From Ischnura elegans (Eukaryota; Arthropoda; Insecta; Odonata; Coenagrionidae), in contig NC_060248.1 in assembly GCF_921293095.1 (NCBI RefSeq), positions 13,224,744 through 13,288,743 on the forward strand: a DNA stretch of 64,000 bases, written 5' to 3'. A program made the translations under genes and the position numbers. The stretch's first letter is position 1; each line of letters begins with the position of its first letter. This document shows positions 1 to 10,352 of the stretch, in pieces. The notes below the pieces were generated by a model. It made no database searches. It was not told the origin of the DNA and saw only the letters and a program-made list of their open reading frames with translations.

Positions 1-70
1 TTGTTTTCCTGTATAATCTATGCAATGACTTTATTAACTGTCCATCCCTACTTCAATTGATCCCATTTAA

Positions 71-846
71 CCCTTTCGTGCCGTTGAGGGAAATTCTTCC
101 TCAATACGAGTCTCTTGAAAGTTTTCTTTACTCCCCTGTACGAAGCTTTTTCGTGTCGACTGAAGGCAGTGGTTCCCTCCCAAACCATTTTTGGACCCAA
201 CTCAGTGGGGCGCCGATCCCTTTCCTCGGCCTCCGTCCCAGACCCTAGAAGGATTAAAAGCCCTTTCCTAGCACGAGTCCGCGGTCAACTGGCTAAAATA
301 TTAATGCAAAATATATGCAAATATTTGTTGTTCACATATATTTTTTTACATTCGAAATGAATTTTGTGTTTTTTTACTGAGCGTGCAGAAATTTTAAACG
401 AAGTTTTGACGTAGAACTAGACTGATTTAGTATATTTACTAGTTGTTCTATAACTCCATTGATATTTACGTTAGAATTTTGTTTCAAATTTCCATGTGGT
501 CAGCAAAAAAAGGAGAATTCATTTAAAGCATTGGATTTCAAAAGTAAGCAACAAATATTTTTTTGGAAAACACACTGCAAATAGCAGTAGTTGACCGCAT
601 GGAGAGGATAGGAAAGGGTCGACCTGAGTGGCCGAAGAAGTGACTGGGCTAGTGCTAAGGCGGATCACGACGGGCGACCACATCCTTGGGTCTATTGTGT
701 CCGCCACGGTCACTTTTTTCGACCTGTGCCGCACAGGCACGGCATTCGTTGGTTAGGGTAGGAAAATTCACGCCGCACAGGTGTGGAATTCGTTGTTTAT
801 GGAAGAAAATCCTCGCCGCACAAGTGAGGCATTCGACGTGAAAGGG
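71..846. mobile_element. piggyBac-like MITE with TTAA target duplications
   Basis: The 776-bp block is bounded on both sides by TTAA (67-70 and 847-850) and its ends are inverted: it starts CCCTTTCGTG and ends CACGTGAAAGGG-like (ACGTGAAAGGG). TTAA duplications with CCC-starting ends are the hallmark of piggyBac elements. No transposase frame is present, so it is non-autonomous. Near the right end a unit starting GCCGCACA and containing GGCATTCG or GGAATTCG is repeated about three times (from 728, 772 and 815, spacing about 44 bp); such subterminal repeats could be transposase binding sites, which is inference. A diverged partial copy lies at 49881. Confidence 0.75.
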
Positions 847-850
847 TTAA

Positions 851-1240
851 TGCCACATTTTCCACCACCAGAAGCAAGTAATTATTCTATGTTGAATACT
901 GTGAGAGAAATTTCACTTTTAATTCACCACTAACTACGATCCCTCAACTATACAATTCCCTTATTGGAAATACTGATATTTTCAGCGATAAACATTCCAT
1001 CTTTAAGAGGAAGTGTATTTTATCATTGTCGAATACTGTCTGACCTCACGTTATTTGTTCAATATCTTTTGTTTTAATATTATTAATATTTTAGTGCTCC
1101 TTTTCTCATGTAATACTTATTATTTTAAGAATATTTTATTAATTATTAAGAGTTATATCGAAAGAAATGTGCATGTTCTGTTCTAAATTGGGTATATGCC
1201 CGTAACAAACATTATTACTATTATATCACAAATATTAGTG
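851..1240. other. AT-rich intergenic stretch
   Basis: Between the piggyBac-like element and the retroelement remnant I see only AT-rich sequence, no convincing coding frame and no clear repeat. Confidence 0.4.
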
Positions 1241-1244
1241 CTCA

Positions 1245-2330
1245 TAGAGAGAAGCAATGTGGACGCGTATGTTCAAGGCCGAGGGGACATTCATGTGGCA
1301 GCGGAAGGGCAGTGCGACGAGAGGGAGAGCCTGGACAATGCTTAGGTCCAATTGGTCATGGGAGGAGGTGGTAACAGAAATGGGAGAACCTAAGAAAGAG
1401 TGATAAAGAGGAGTGCTGTTGCTGTGAGAGTGAGGGTCACTGGAGAGGCATTTGCAGGTTTAGAGGTTCCAGATATGACATCTGCAAAAAGGTTGGGCAC
1501 CTGAGAGCTAAGTGTCCCAGATATAGAGACAAAGAAGGCTGCTTATCATCAAAGTATCTGTGGAAGCATCAGCGTGACTAGCGATAAGGACCAAGTGAGA
1601 GTCTGGAATTTTTTTTACGGAAGGGATGAAGACTTGCCGATGTACCATATGAGGGAGAGAGACAGAAATGATGAGGGCCATTGGATGGTGAAGTTGATGT
1701 GGAGGGAAGGGACATTTTGATGGAGATCATTGCAAAGTCTGCAATTTTGGCCGTGTCTGATGAGACCTACAGGGCAAAATTTTACGAAACTACAATACTG
1801 AGTACAACTGTAAGACTGCAATCTTACTCAAATGCACTAACAGAGCCTAAGGGTACCATTTCAGTGATGGTGATGATTGGGGAGTGAGTCCACGGTTGAC
1901 GTTATTCGTAGTAGAAAATGGTGGACTGCCATAGCCAGGAAGGGACTGGTTTCTGGTGCTAAAAGTTTGTGAGCCAGTAAACAGATTGAAAATTTATATG
2001 CCGACTAAGGTAGATGAGATTTGAGATGTCATTGGGAATTATGGAATGGGGGTTTACGTCAAATGAAAGGGAAAACTTTGAAGCTGTATATGAAAAAGAA
2101 TGGTTAACCCACATTTTGTCATTCTCAAGCCTTAGCTTTTGCCTTGAATAAGGTGCAAGGAAATTGAGAGATTAATGACTTAAGGGGTTCTGTATCCTGT
2201 TAAATTTAGTGAATGGCAACTCCATTTGTACCTGTGAGTAAGGCAAATTGATTCGTTAGATTATGTAGAGATTTTAAGGTTACCATAAATCCACAATTAG
2301 AAGTAGAGTATTATCCAAATTGAGACTTAC
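1245..2330 (+). mobile_element. Ty3/gypsy LTR retrotransposon remnant (gag-pol)
   Basis: Frameshifted translation gives, in order, parts of gag and pol. At about 1410-1520 there are two zinc-knuckle-like CCHC motifs: the first is complete (CCCCESEGHWRGIC), the second has lost its first cysteine (YDICKKVGHLRAKC). At about 1760-1960 is protease-like sequence (TVRLQSYSN, ALTEPKG, then LTLFVVENGGLP and GRDWFLVLKV). At about 2190-2310 is the start of the reverse transcriptase (MATPFVPVSKA, then VRLCRDFKVTINPQLEVEYYP in part). Several stops and frameshifts show it is dead. No LTRs were recognised. It lies in the large first intron or 3' side of PDCD4. Confidence 0.7.
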
Positions 2331-2485
2331 GATGGAAGTACGCTGCACAAGGTTTCAGAATGAGAGGAAGGAGTACCTGGCAGATCTGAATGACTGTAGG
2401 AACAGGCCAGAAAGATGGCACATGGAGGAGGAAAGTGAAGCGGAGGAGGTTAATCTTCGGCCACGGATCTTAGATTCGGAGATCG

Positions 2486-2939
2486 AAAGATGGATGATCA
2501 GGCATTGATCAACCAGTTAGCCTGAGGGTTGCAAGCTCTAGGGGATGGGTAAGACAAAATTTGTGATGAGTATGGCATGAGATTTAATCACAAAAAGATG
2601 AAATTAATGCCGTTTCGTAATGAATCACTAGCAATGAATGTGATATTCATGATGGTCAAAACCTTGGGCGGTTAGGAGCTTATGATAGGATCACTGCAAA
2701 GAGTTCTAGGCCAATTCTAGTGAAGAGTCTAATCTGAAGTGTAGTGCTTTACGATGTGGAAACATAGATATGTATCTAGGAAGGAGGACAAAAGAAGGCT
2801 GGAGGCATTCAAGATGTGGGAATGGAGAAGTGGATGGAGACGAGGAGAATGAATTATCAAGTGTTGGACATAGTGGGTAAAGAGAGGCAGCTTCTACATG
2901 AGATAGGGAGGAGACGGAAGGTTTGCATGAAGTGAGTAC
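2486..2939 (+). mobile_element. Non-LTR retrotransposon (LINE) reverse transcriptase 3' part, left piece
   Basis: Broken frames match the C-terminal half of a LINE reverse transcriptase: a degraded active-site box (MDDQALI, usually FADD), then KICDEYGMRFNHKKMKLM, then KEDKRRLEAFKMWEWR and KERQLLHEIGRRR. This is the order known from RTE/CR1-type elements. The frame stops at the foldback element beginning at 2940 and resumes after it at 4247. Confidence 0.7.
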
Positions 2940-3129
2940 TGACAAGGGGAGACCACGTACCTTGCTCCACCTTTTTCAATGCCATATTTTTGATGGTATT
3001 CGGAATGGCGAGCACATCTCAGAACTGCTAGTGGTTCCATTGTATGGGCCTCAGTTTGCCTGTAATTAATTAATTTTCATGCGGTATTTTTAACAAGCGT
3101 TATATAATCCCAAAATAATGCATTTCGTT

Positions 3130-3195
3130 ACAGATGGGTCGGTTGGTAAAGTGGTGAGCATCTTTGGCTCTCACCCAGGGGGCCTGGGTTCGAGG
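3130..3195 (+). repeat. tRNA-like (SINE-type) block in the left foldback arm
   Basis: The segment has an A-box-like TTGGTAAAGTGGTGAG and, about 35 bases later, a B-box-like GGGTTCGAGGC, the layout of a tRNA-derived Pol III promoter. It does not fold into an intact tRNA that I can recognise and lacks a clean acceptor stem, so I treat it as a tRNA-derived repeat and not as a tRNA gene. Confidence 0.5.
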
Positions 3196-3997
3196 CTTCT
3201 TTTCGGCAGAATATTTTGTAGTATTGGTTTTGATCGTGCGGCAACAAGTATTTCACAAATTTTAACAGCAGCAAACATATGCATGAGAAAAATTTTTATC
3301 ATCACAACAGCGTTTAGGTATTTTACCAATGTCATTTTGAATGCGGAGATATGAAGGCTACACTTGCTACCATCCTCAAAAACATGCGGAAAGATTAACG
3401 GTGGGCAATGACAGTGGCTGTTTTTCAAAGAAATTACATTTGAAGGTAATCCTCTTGTTATTATTCTGGAGGGCTGCGGAAGATTTTCGGAAGCGGCGAG
3501 CACAAGACACATTTAGCATAATTTTTTATTTTAAATAATCAACCTTCATTCCATCCTATTTGTTAATTAAACTAATGGAATGGCTCTTTTACTATGTAGA
3601 TACCTACTTGAAGTAAACTTTGGAATAATGTGAATTACAAGTGTTAGAGAGATATGGCAATTTATATTTGATTAATGTTCTTGTTTATTACATCTGCACG
3701 CACATTGCTGCTCGCCGCGAGCCTTAATGGCATGTGCTCTTGCAAGAAAAGTATTTTATTTTTAATTTGGAAGTTTATCAGGATAAGTAATACAAAAAAT
3801 TAACATTTTATCACACATCAACCCTTGCTCGTGTAGTCGTCATATCTCCGCGTCAGAAATGGCACTGTTTAAATACCTAACCGCCGTTATGATGATAAAA
3901 ATATTTTTTTCATGCCTATGTTTGCTTTGATTAAAATTAGTGAAATACTTGTCACCGCATGATCAAATTGAATACTACGAAATATACTGCCGTGACG

Positions 3998-4052
3998 AAG
4001 CTTGGCCCGCCGGGTGTGAGCCAAACACACTCACCACTACACCAATCGACCC
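3998..4052 (-). repeat. tRNA-like (SINE-type) block in the right foldback arm
   Basis: On the minus strand it reads TCGATTGGTGTAGTGGTGAG, very close to a tRNA A box, followed by GGCTCACACCCGG. It is the inverted partner of the block at 3130-3195. The B box here is more decayed (AAGCTTCGTC). Confidence 0.45.
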
Positions 4053-4244
4053 ATCTGTATGATGCTATGTTATTCTGGGATTATATAATGATAGTTAAAA
4101 ATACCACTCGAAAATTAATTAATTACAGCCAGCCTAAAGCCCATTCAATGGAACCACTATCAGTTCCAAGATGTGTTCGCCATTCCGAATGCCATAAATA
4201 ATACAGCATTGAAATAGGGGGAGCTAGGTACGTGGTCTCCCCTT

Positions 4245-4440
4245 GTGAGTGGAGAGGGGATGTTGAAAACAGTGTTAAAGGGTAGAATGTTGGGGAAAAG
4301 AGGTAGAGGGATGAAGAGAATAGGATTTTTAGATAGATTGAAAGGGATTAAACCTTGTTGTAAATTGAAGAGGGATTCCATAAAGAAGGGGATACTGCCA
4401 GAATACTCTATGCATTCCTACCTTAATCGGTATTAAGAAT
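4245..4440 (+). mobile_element. LINE C-terminal piece, right of the foldback insertion
   Basis: The open frame from 4245 reads GEGMLKTVLKGRMLGKRGRG followed by MKRIGFLDRLKG. This matches the conserved tail of RTE/CR1-like reverse transcriptase ORFs (HDGLLKTIIEGKMEGKRGRG-type). It completes the LINE that ends at 2939 on the other side of the foldback element. Confidence 0.65.
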
Positions 4441-6060
4441 ACTTAATTAATAATTTAATAATTCAGTATAACATCATGCACCACACAAAATACATTTTTT
4501 ATAAATGAAAATAGAGCTGGAGTGTAAAATCATTTTCACTTATTCAAATGAAAATAAACATTTAAATCGGTCTAAATAATAATGATAATATTGAATTTGG
4601 GTGGAGACTAAGCATAATGAGGTTGTAAGACGAAATGACCGATAACTGCGATCATTAGCTAGATTGAAGATTACGAGTGGGAGCATTGATATGATAGTAT
4701 CCTCTGTCCCAATTGCTAACACCTAATGTCCTATCCGTAAATGGATTGCTCTCAGCGTACAACCGGGCCCATCGCTCACTCGAGAAACCTCATTGGGGAG
4801 AAGGCGCACCCCTTTGTTCTCCGAGAAGCACGACACTTGCCAATCCAAAACATAAAAAAATAACATCGCGAGGGTATTAACCCCAATACCGTGATTGGCT
4901 AACCATTTCCCCGCGCAAGTACATAGACACGGTAACAACTGACAGTCAACAATATTACAACAGGGCGATTCCCTGGAAAGAGGCAGTCGCGCACCTTATC
5001 TTACACGACGAAATTTGTGTGGGTACAGTTAGTGCGGGGACAAGCACCTCGTCAAAAAGGCCAGTCGAAGTCGGGAAGTGGGTGCGAAGCCTAAGCACAC
5101 GATGCGTAATCCATTATCATTCAGTAATACATCATTAAGAGTATCGAGGCGCAGCAGTCGAGAAATCAAACTCCGGTAAAGTTTAAGAAAGGAGTAGATG
5201 AGGGATTGGCGTAAAAACGCATAATTATCGCTTCCTTGAGGGTGCTGGACTACCGAATCACCCGAAGTAAAGAGACTTAAAGAGAAGAACTAGAGGATTT
5301 AAGCGATGATAAAAGCAGGACATCATAAGTAGCTGGGGGCAATATACCACGCCATCACCCTCAAGGTCAGAGCGGGCACCAACGCAACTACAAGCAATAA
5401 CAAGATGCTTACACTGCTTTTATTCAGGAAATGTGCCTACATCACAACCCCCAATTTAAGTCAACACGGGAGGTTAGAGGTAGTTTGTAAGAAATTGAAC
5501 GTCACGTAAATGATTCCGATTTGAGGAATCGATTTCCAAGCCATGTCATCCTTTTTCGGTCGGGCTCGATTTCATTCCCAGCCTACGACGTAGATAACTA
5601 CAAGTCGGTCACGACGGCGAGGTCTCATTGGTAAACATGCGATACTCCCCGGGCATTGCCAACAGCCAACGGTAACACAAATTCAATAGCAAGAATATAG
5701 TGGGTCAAGAGAAGTGACCTTAGGTAGTATTGTTTATTACTTTAACCATGGTAAACAAGCGCTCTTTTTATCATGAGGTATACTCAGCTGACTACCGACT
5801 ATTATTGTTATGCAAGACACACACAAATGTAACAGAATTCAAGGATACTCAAGATCAACAAAACGCTGTAAAAACATTAGACCACACAAGTGAACGCCAA
5901 TCTCACTAAAATAGATAGCTTACAAATGCAATCATCGGAAGTAACCTCATTTCATAAAAAAATTTACAACAATAACAAAATATTCACCCGAAATGCTGAA
6001 ATAAATAGCTAATCTACGATTTACACAACCCGAAAAACAAAATTTACAGCACAAACCAAG
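4441..6060. other. PDCD4 intron, no gene recognised
   Basis: The first 280 bases are AT-rich. About 4720-5720 is noticeably richer in G, C and CpG, with no frame I can assign and no clear repeat boundary. The rest is AT-rich. The whole stretch lies downstream of the PDCD4 first-exon donor, so it is probably intron. Confidence 0.4.
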
Positions 6061-6125
6061 GAATGAACGGAAAATATGGCGTTGTTAATCCGATATTATG
6101 GGACTGAAGCACAGGGTTCAAATAC

Positions 6126-6423
6126 CTTTCTTAGGCAGCCCTCTTCCAAATCCATTCCTTGGCCTCCTGCTGTTTTTCCAATGCCTAGTGGTTTGGACAA
6201 CACTGGAGCCGATAGGAACGGCCTCTTTGCTGAGTTGTTTTATCAGCCGCTTGGCTTTCTTTTTGATCCTCGCATCTGCGTTGACAGAGCTTGAATCGGT
6301 TTCTATAATTGTTCTTTCTCCGTCAACTCCGGCACCAGATAATCCGACGCCATTTTCATCTATCTCCTCGCTCACGCCGTCCAAATCGACATCATGTCCG
6401 TTAATAACATCGCTGTCCATCAT
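6126..6423 (-). CDS. PDCD4: Programmed cell death protein 4, first coding exon (partial)
   Basis: PDCD4 binds the RNA helicase eIF4A and blocks cap-dependent translation. This exon encodes the N-terminal part: an acidic, Ser-rich start (MMDSDVINGHD), a basic stretch (NADARIKKKAKRLIKQLSKE) and the segment HWKNSRRPRNGFGRGLPKK. In human PDCD4 the corresponding region has INAKAKRRLRK and then SGKGRGLPKKGGAGGKGVWG. The exon ends inside the Gly codon after LPKK at a GTATTT donor (phase 1), just where the family continues with GGAGG. I start at the ATG at 6423; the next codon, at 6420, is also ATG. The two MA3 domains are not in the window, so later exons lie left of base 1, making intron 1 over 6 kb. 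Confidence 0.8.
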
Positions 6424-6740
6424 TTTCAACAATAGATGTAAATACTACTAGTCAGCTGTACGTATATAACGGCTAAATGGAAGAAGCTTTTCAGCCTCAA
6501 TAATACTGCGGAGATAAATATGATCCTCTTTTCACAAGACCACTTCCACCGCAAACTTCACCAAATATCCCAAATACTACGCTGCCCTCGACTTGTTTTG
6601 GTTACGCCACGTGACTAGCGATTCGTTCGCGCCTGCGCAGTGCCCGCATTTATAGAACCACATCGTCCGCCCCGATCGGCCCCTTGCGTCCGTGTACAAC
6701 CGTCTGCTGTTCATCTCGTTTTTTCCCCCCGTCGTTTTAA
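6424..6740 (-). promoter_or_regulatory. Probable PDCD4 promoter and 5' UTR
   Basis: Directly upstream of the PDCD4 start the DNA becomes CpG-rich at about 6605-6720. It has an E-box in CCACGTGAC (6608-6616) and an NRF-1-like GCGCCTGCGCAG (about 6631-6642). Such a pattern fits a housekeeping promoter. The transcription start cannot be placed from sequence alone. Confidence 0.5.
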
Positions 6741-9690
6741 TTATTCAGCTATACCACCTTCATTTACTTGACTAGCATACCTCATGTAAGGCTGTTTTTT
6801 ATGGAAGTTGCACAAACGAAGCTTTAGACTCCAAAGTAATGCAAGTCGAATTTCGAGACGGCATACTTTTCCCGTATAAGTATCTCTACAGTTTCCAAAG
6901 ATATCACTTTCATTGAATAGAAATTGAATTTCCCTGAATAGAAATTTTACTTCAAGTAGTATTGATCCGCAGAAGAAATCAAAATGACAGCTCTTTTCAT
7001 TCCATCAAAATTATGCAGACTCAATAACCCCTCCAAGTGGATGTGTGCCATTGAAATTCATGGATTCAAATCCAGCTCATAAACAGCTGATTTCGATAAC
7101 CTTAAATTATTTCGTCCTTCATTCATGCACACACGTCTCATCTCTCAATGCCTTTTAATCCCCTCTGCTGCTATGTCATCCACCTACACCCTGTCTTCCT
7201 CATGTTCGCAATAGTCAGGAGTGAAGAAATTCCATTGGTTCTTTTACCACTTTGCTAAGAGATTTACGAACATTGTTGACGCATGCATCTATTCACGTAA
7301 AAATTAAGCATATCATCATACGCTGTGTGTTGCTGTTGGTCACTCATATTTTTGGGAAAGCTAACCACATTTCAGTCGTGCTCGATGTACCCTTCCAGCG
7401 TACTTGCTTGGCACTTTGTTATCCCCGCCATAAGGTTCTTGGCCCTTATACCATTTACCATTACGTATCCCTAATGCCACGCCCATAGGGTTAGGGCTCA
7501 GAATTGCCAATATATAATCACCATTGCCGAATCTGTTGATAAGATTTTTTTTACACCTTTGCCACTACTATTAGCACAAGTTTCGATGGTTATGACCCCT
7601 CGAGGGGTCACAATAAGCTTCACTGGAATATCGTATTCCCTTATTCACAAAATTTAACTGTCTTTGATAAAAAGAGTAACAGATGAATAATTTGCTCTGG
7701 ACATGTTAACTTAAATCAACCCTGTTCCAAATAGTGTTCATCGTCAAAACATGACCTTTTTAGAAGTAGATGATAGCTTATAATGTTGACTTCACCAGTA
7801 GAAATTTCATGAAGTGGAGGCTGGTATGTTTAGGTAAGATAAACCTCTGTTATCCAAATCATAACCTTTTTTTCATTCATAGAGTTTACCCGAGCTCTAT
7901 TGATCATTCTATTACCTATCTATAAAATTTTGTAAAAAGAAACTGTGTATCATTCAGATGTCTATAGATTTCAGTCCTTTTTCTAATGCTACTGATAGAA
8001 AATCATGAGAATGCTCTATCATTACTATTAGAAATACTACATCTAAAAGTTTTGGTTATGGCAACACTATGAATAACAAGCAAGTAGGAATAGGTATAGC
8101 TCTCTAGTCTTATAGGTATAGGTTCTATCGTCTTAAAAAGTAACAACTAAGAAGCTGTACACAGCTGAACTAAAAATGGTAACTATCATTGTGGATCACT
8201 CCAAAGCGTAATGTCCTAAGTTATCTCAATGTTTTATGGACAATGTAAAGCAACTAACTATGTCCACTTTAATTATCAATTACACATTGGAAAGACATCA
8301 AAATCAGATTGCTGTTTTGGTTGAAAACTAGAGAAGAAAAGATAGACCTCACAAAGACTCATGAGCTGACATCCAAGAACAGTGCACTGTAGGGTAACTA
8401 GAACTCAACTGAAGGGTAAACGTACAGAGAGACATGTCAAAGGAGACATCAAGAGTGTGAAGAAGAAAATACTCAGCTGAGAAAAATTTTCATTAGGCCA
8501 GCCACATTTGGACTGCACTAATTGACATGCTCCACCCTGAATGTGTCAAGTGGAATCACCCAAAATGATTTATTAAGTCCTTTCTAGTGTTCAGCGTCTC
8601 CATCAAATGTGCAGAAATGAGGAAACAAATGTGTTATTCTTGTTAACCTCCTATTTTCAACCGCTCCATGATTTTCAGTGGTTCAACTAAATCGTAGCTT
8701 TGAGGAGGGGATGGATCAGATTGAACACAGCACACTGAGAAAATGTACACAAAATTTGGTCTTATTTAATTTTGTTGTACTACTAATTAAAGAAACTCGT
8801 TACAATGTAAATCATGCAAATATGTAAGCTACTAATTTGAATAAATTAAATAGGCCAAATAAGGCTTAAACATAAAACTGTATTCCAAACTGGAAGAATT
8901 GCTGTGGTAAAATGTTTTTAGGGTTCTTAGGGGTTTCATCCCCCTGATTCCTCCCCGTAGTTTCACCAATGGTGATTATACCTTCTCTCTAAGTATGGAT
9001 AATAATAAGTACATTTTTAAGCGGAAAAAAATATTTCCAAAGGAAAAATAGAAATCAGGGTTTAATGTTTTAATTCTTCATTAAGAAATTAGTAATAAAT
9101 TCTATTTTAACATGAATGATACAAAACCAGTACATTTGTCATTCTGACAGCATTTTAAGAAGTAGCTAATATACATTAGCAATGAAAAAGGAATATTTAC
9201 AGATACTACATTTTCAATAACATGTTTTTTAAATAAAGAAAATATATTTGGCCGGAATAAACCCACTATATACCCATTGTAAAGTTTTTAAGTATAAATT
9301 GAAATAACACCTTCTAACATGCCAGTAAATAAATTTGGATGGATTAATTACAAAATAAGAAAGCACGAAAAGCAATGTTACCACAACAAATAATCATTTA
9401 AAAAATCATGTAAGTACGAAATAAAATTAACTTGGTAAAACTTTTCAATAGTGATTCAATTTACCCTGAAATTACAAAAAAAAACTGTAGTAATAGTGCA
9501 TACTGCAGCAACTTCAATAATTTCAAGGCATTTATGATCTATAGGTACATTAAATGTTGCACTACAAATAATAAAGCGAAAGCGTAAAAATACAACAAGA
9601 TTTATACTTAAAGCTCTTTTAAAACTAAGATTTTTGCCATTAAAATATAAAATAATATTCACAAACATTTGCATGAAAATATCTGACAAA
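6741..9690. other. Intergenic DNA between PDCD4 and the TACC 3' end
   Basis: AT-rich DNA with no coding frame that looks real. A weak tRNA-like B box (GGATTCAAATCC, about 7063) hints at an old SINE. No other boundaries were found. Confidence 0.4.
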
Positions 9691-9696
9691 TTTATT
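9691..9696 (-). terminator. Candidate TACC polyadenylation signal
   Basis: On the minus strand this is AATAAA, about 115 bases beyond the TACC stop codon. It is the nearest canonical signal, so the last exon probably ends a little below 9690. Confidence 0.5.
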
Positions 9697-9809
9697 CATA
9701 ACATATGCACATGTATCAATCAACTCCTTGCTTTTGACATTTATCGAGGAAAGTCAAATTGTTCAAGAAAGTCATTCACAGCCCATTTTGATGTCTTATA
9801 TGGGAGCGA

Positions 9810-10352
9810 TCATTTGCCCCCCCCTGCAGCACTCACGCCCACTGCACCCAGTTTGCCAATCAGCTCATCGCAGATGGCCACCAACTCCTGGTTCTCCTTC
9901 TCCTTCTGCTCCACCGTCTCTTCTAGAGATGCTGCTCGCAGCTCTGTCTTCTTGAGCATGGCACGCAGTTTGGTGATTTCCAGCTGCTGCGATCGCCTTA
10001 CACTCTCTAACTCCTGATTGGCACCCTCCAACTGTGCCTCTGCGTGGCTCCTGAGCACATCATAGCGCTGCTCCTGCTTGCGCAGATTCGCCTGACATTC
10101 AGCTATGCTCGCTTTCAGCGTGTCCTCATTGGCCCTGAAGCCTTCTATGGCTGCTTTGCTTCGCTCATACTTGCGATGCACATCCGAGAATGCTTGCTCC
10201 ACATTGTTCAGGTGGGTCAATGCCTCATCTCGCTCCCTCTTGAGGCTTTCACGCTCTGTTTCCCACTTCTGCTTCAACTGCTCCTTCTCAGCCACCACAC
10301 GTGATATCGTCTTCTCATACTCTTGCATTATCACACTCATCTGGTTCTCTAC
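9810..10352 (-). CDS. TACC: TACC exon 11: C-terminal TACC domain and stop
   Basis: Acceptor TTCTGCAG then [20 protein letters not shown]. 180 residues of continuous heptad coiled coil follow. Family landmarks: [41 protein letters not shown] and, near the end, [20 protein letters not shown], which aligns with human TACC1 (QKNQEIEELTKICDELIAKLG). The domain carries the centrosome-targeting and ch-TOG-binding region in known TACCs. A short Gly tail precedes the TGA. Confidence 0.95.
   Translation of the reverse strand, partial: VENQMSVIMQEYEKTISRVVAEKEQLKQKWETERESLKRERDEALTHLNNVEQAFSDVHRKYERSKAAIEGFRANEDTLKASIAECQANLRKQEQRYDVLRSHAEAQLEGANQELESVRRSQQLEITKLRAMLKKTELRAASLEETVEQKEKENQELVAICDELIGKLGAVGVSAAGGGK

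Larger units (their letters stand above)
2940..4244. mobile_element. Foldback element with about 400-bp inverted arms inserted in a LINE
   Basis: The left arm (about 2940-3357) and right arm (about 3839-4244) are diverged inverted copies. Both ends begin ACAAGGGGAGACCACGTACC (right end read on the minus strand). GTGAGT flanks both sides (2932-2937 and 4245-4250), a likely target duplication. Each arm also carries a tRNA-like block. The 480-bp centre has no recognised content. LINE frame on the left (KVCMK-VL) continues on the right (GEGMLKTVLKGRM), so the element inserted into an older LINE. Confidence 0.7.

Noticed and set aside
3130-3195. A functional tRNA gene
   Set aside because: A- and B-box-like motifs are present but no intact acceptor stem or clear anticodon arm can be folded by eye.
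3118-3512. Open frames of 78 and 113 codons on both strands
   Set aside because: They lie in the left arm of the foldback element and its tRNA-like block.
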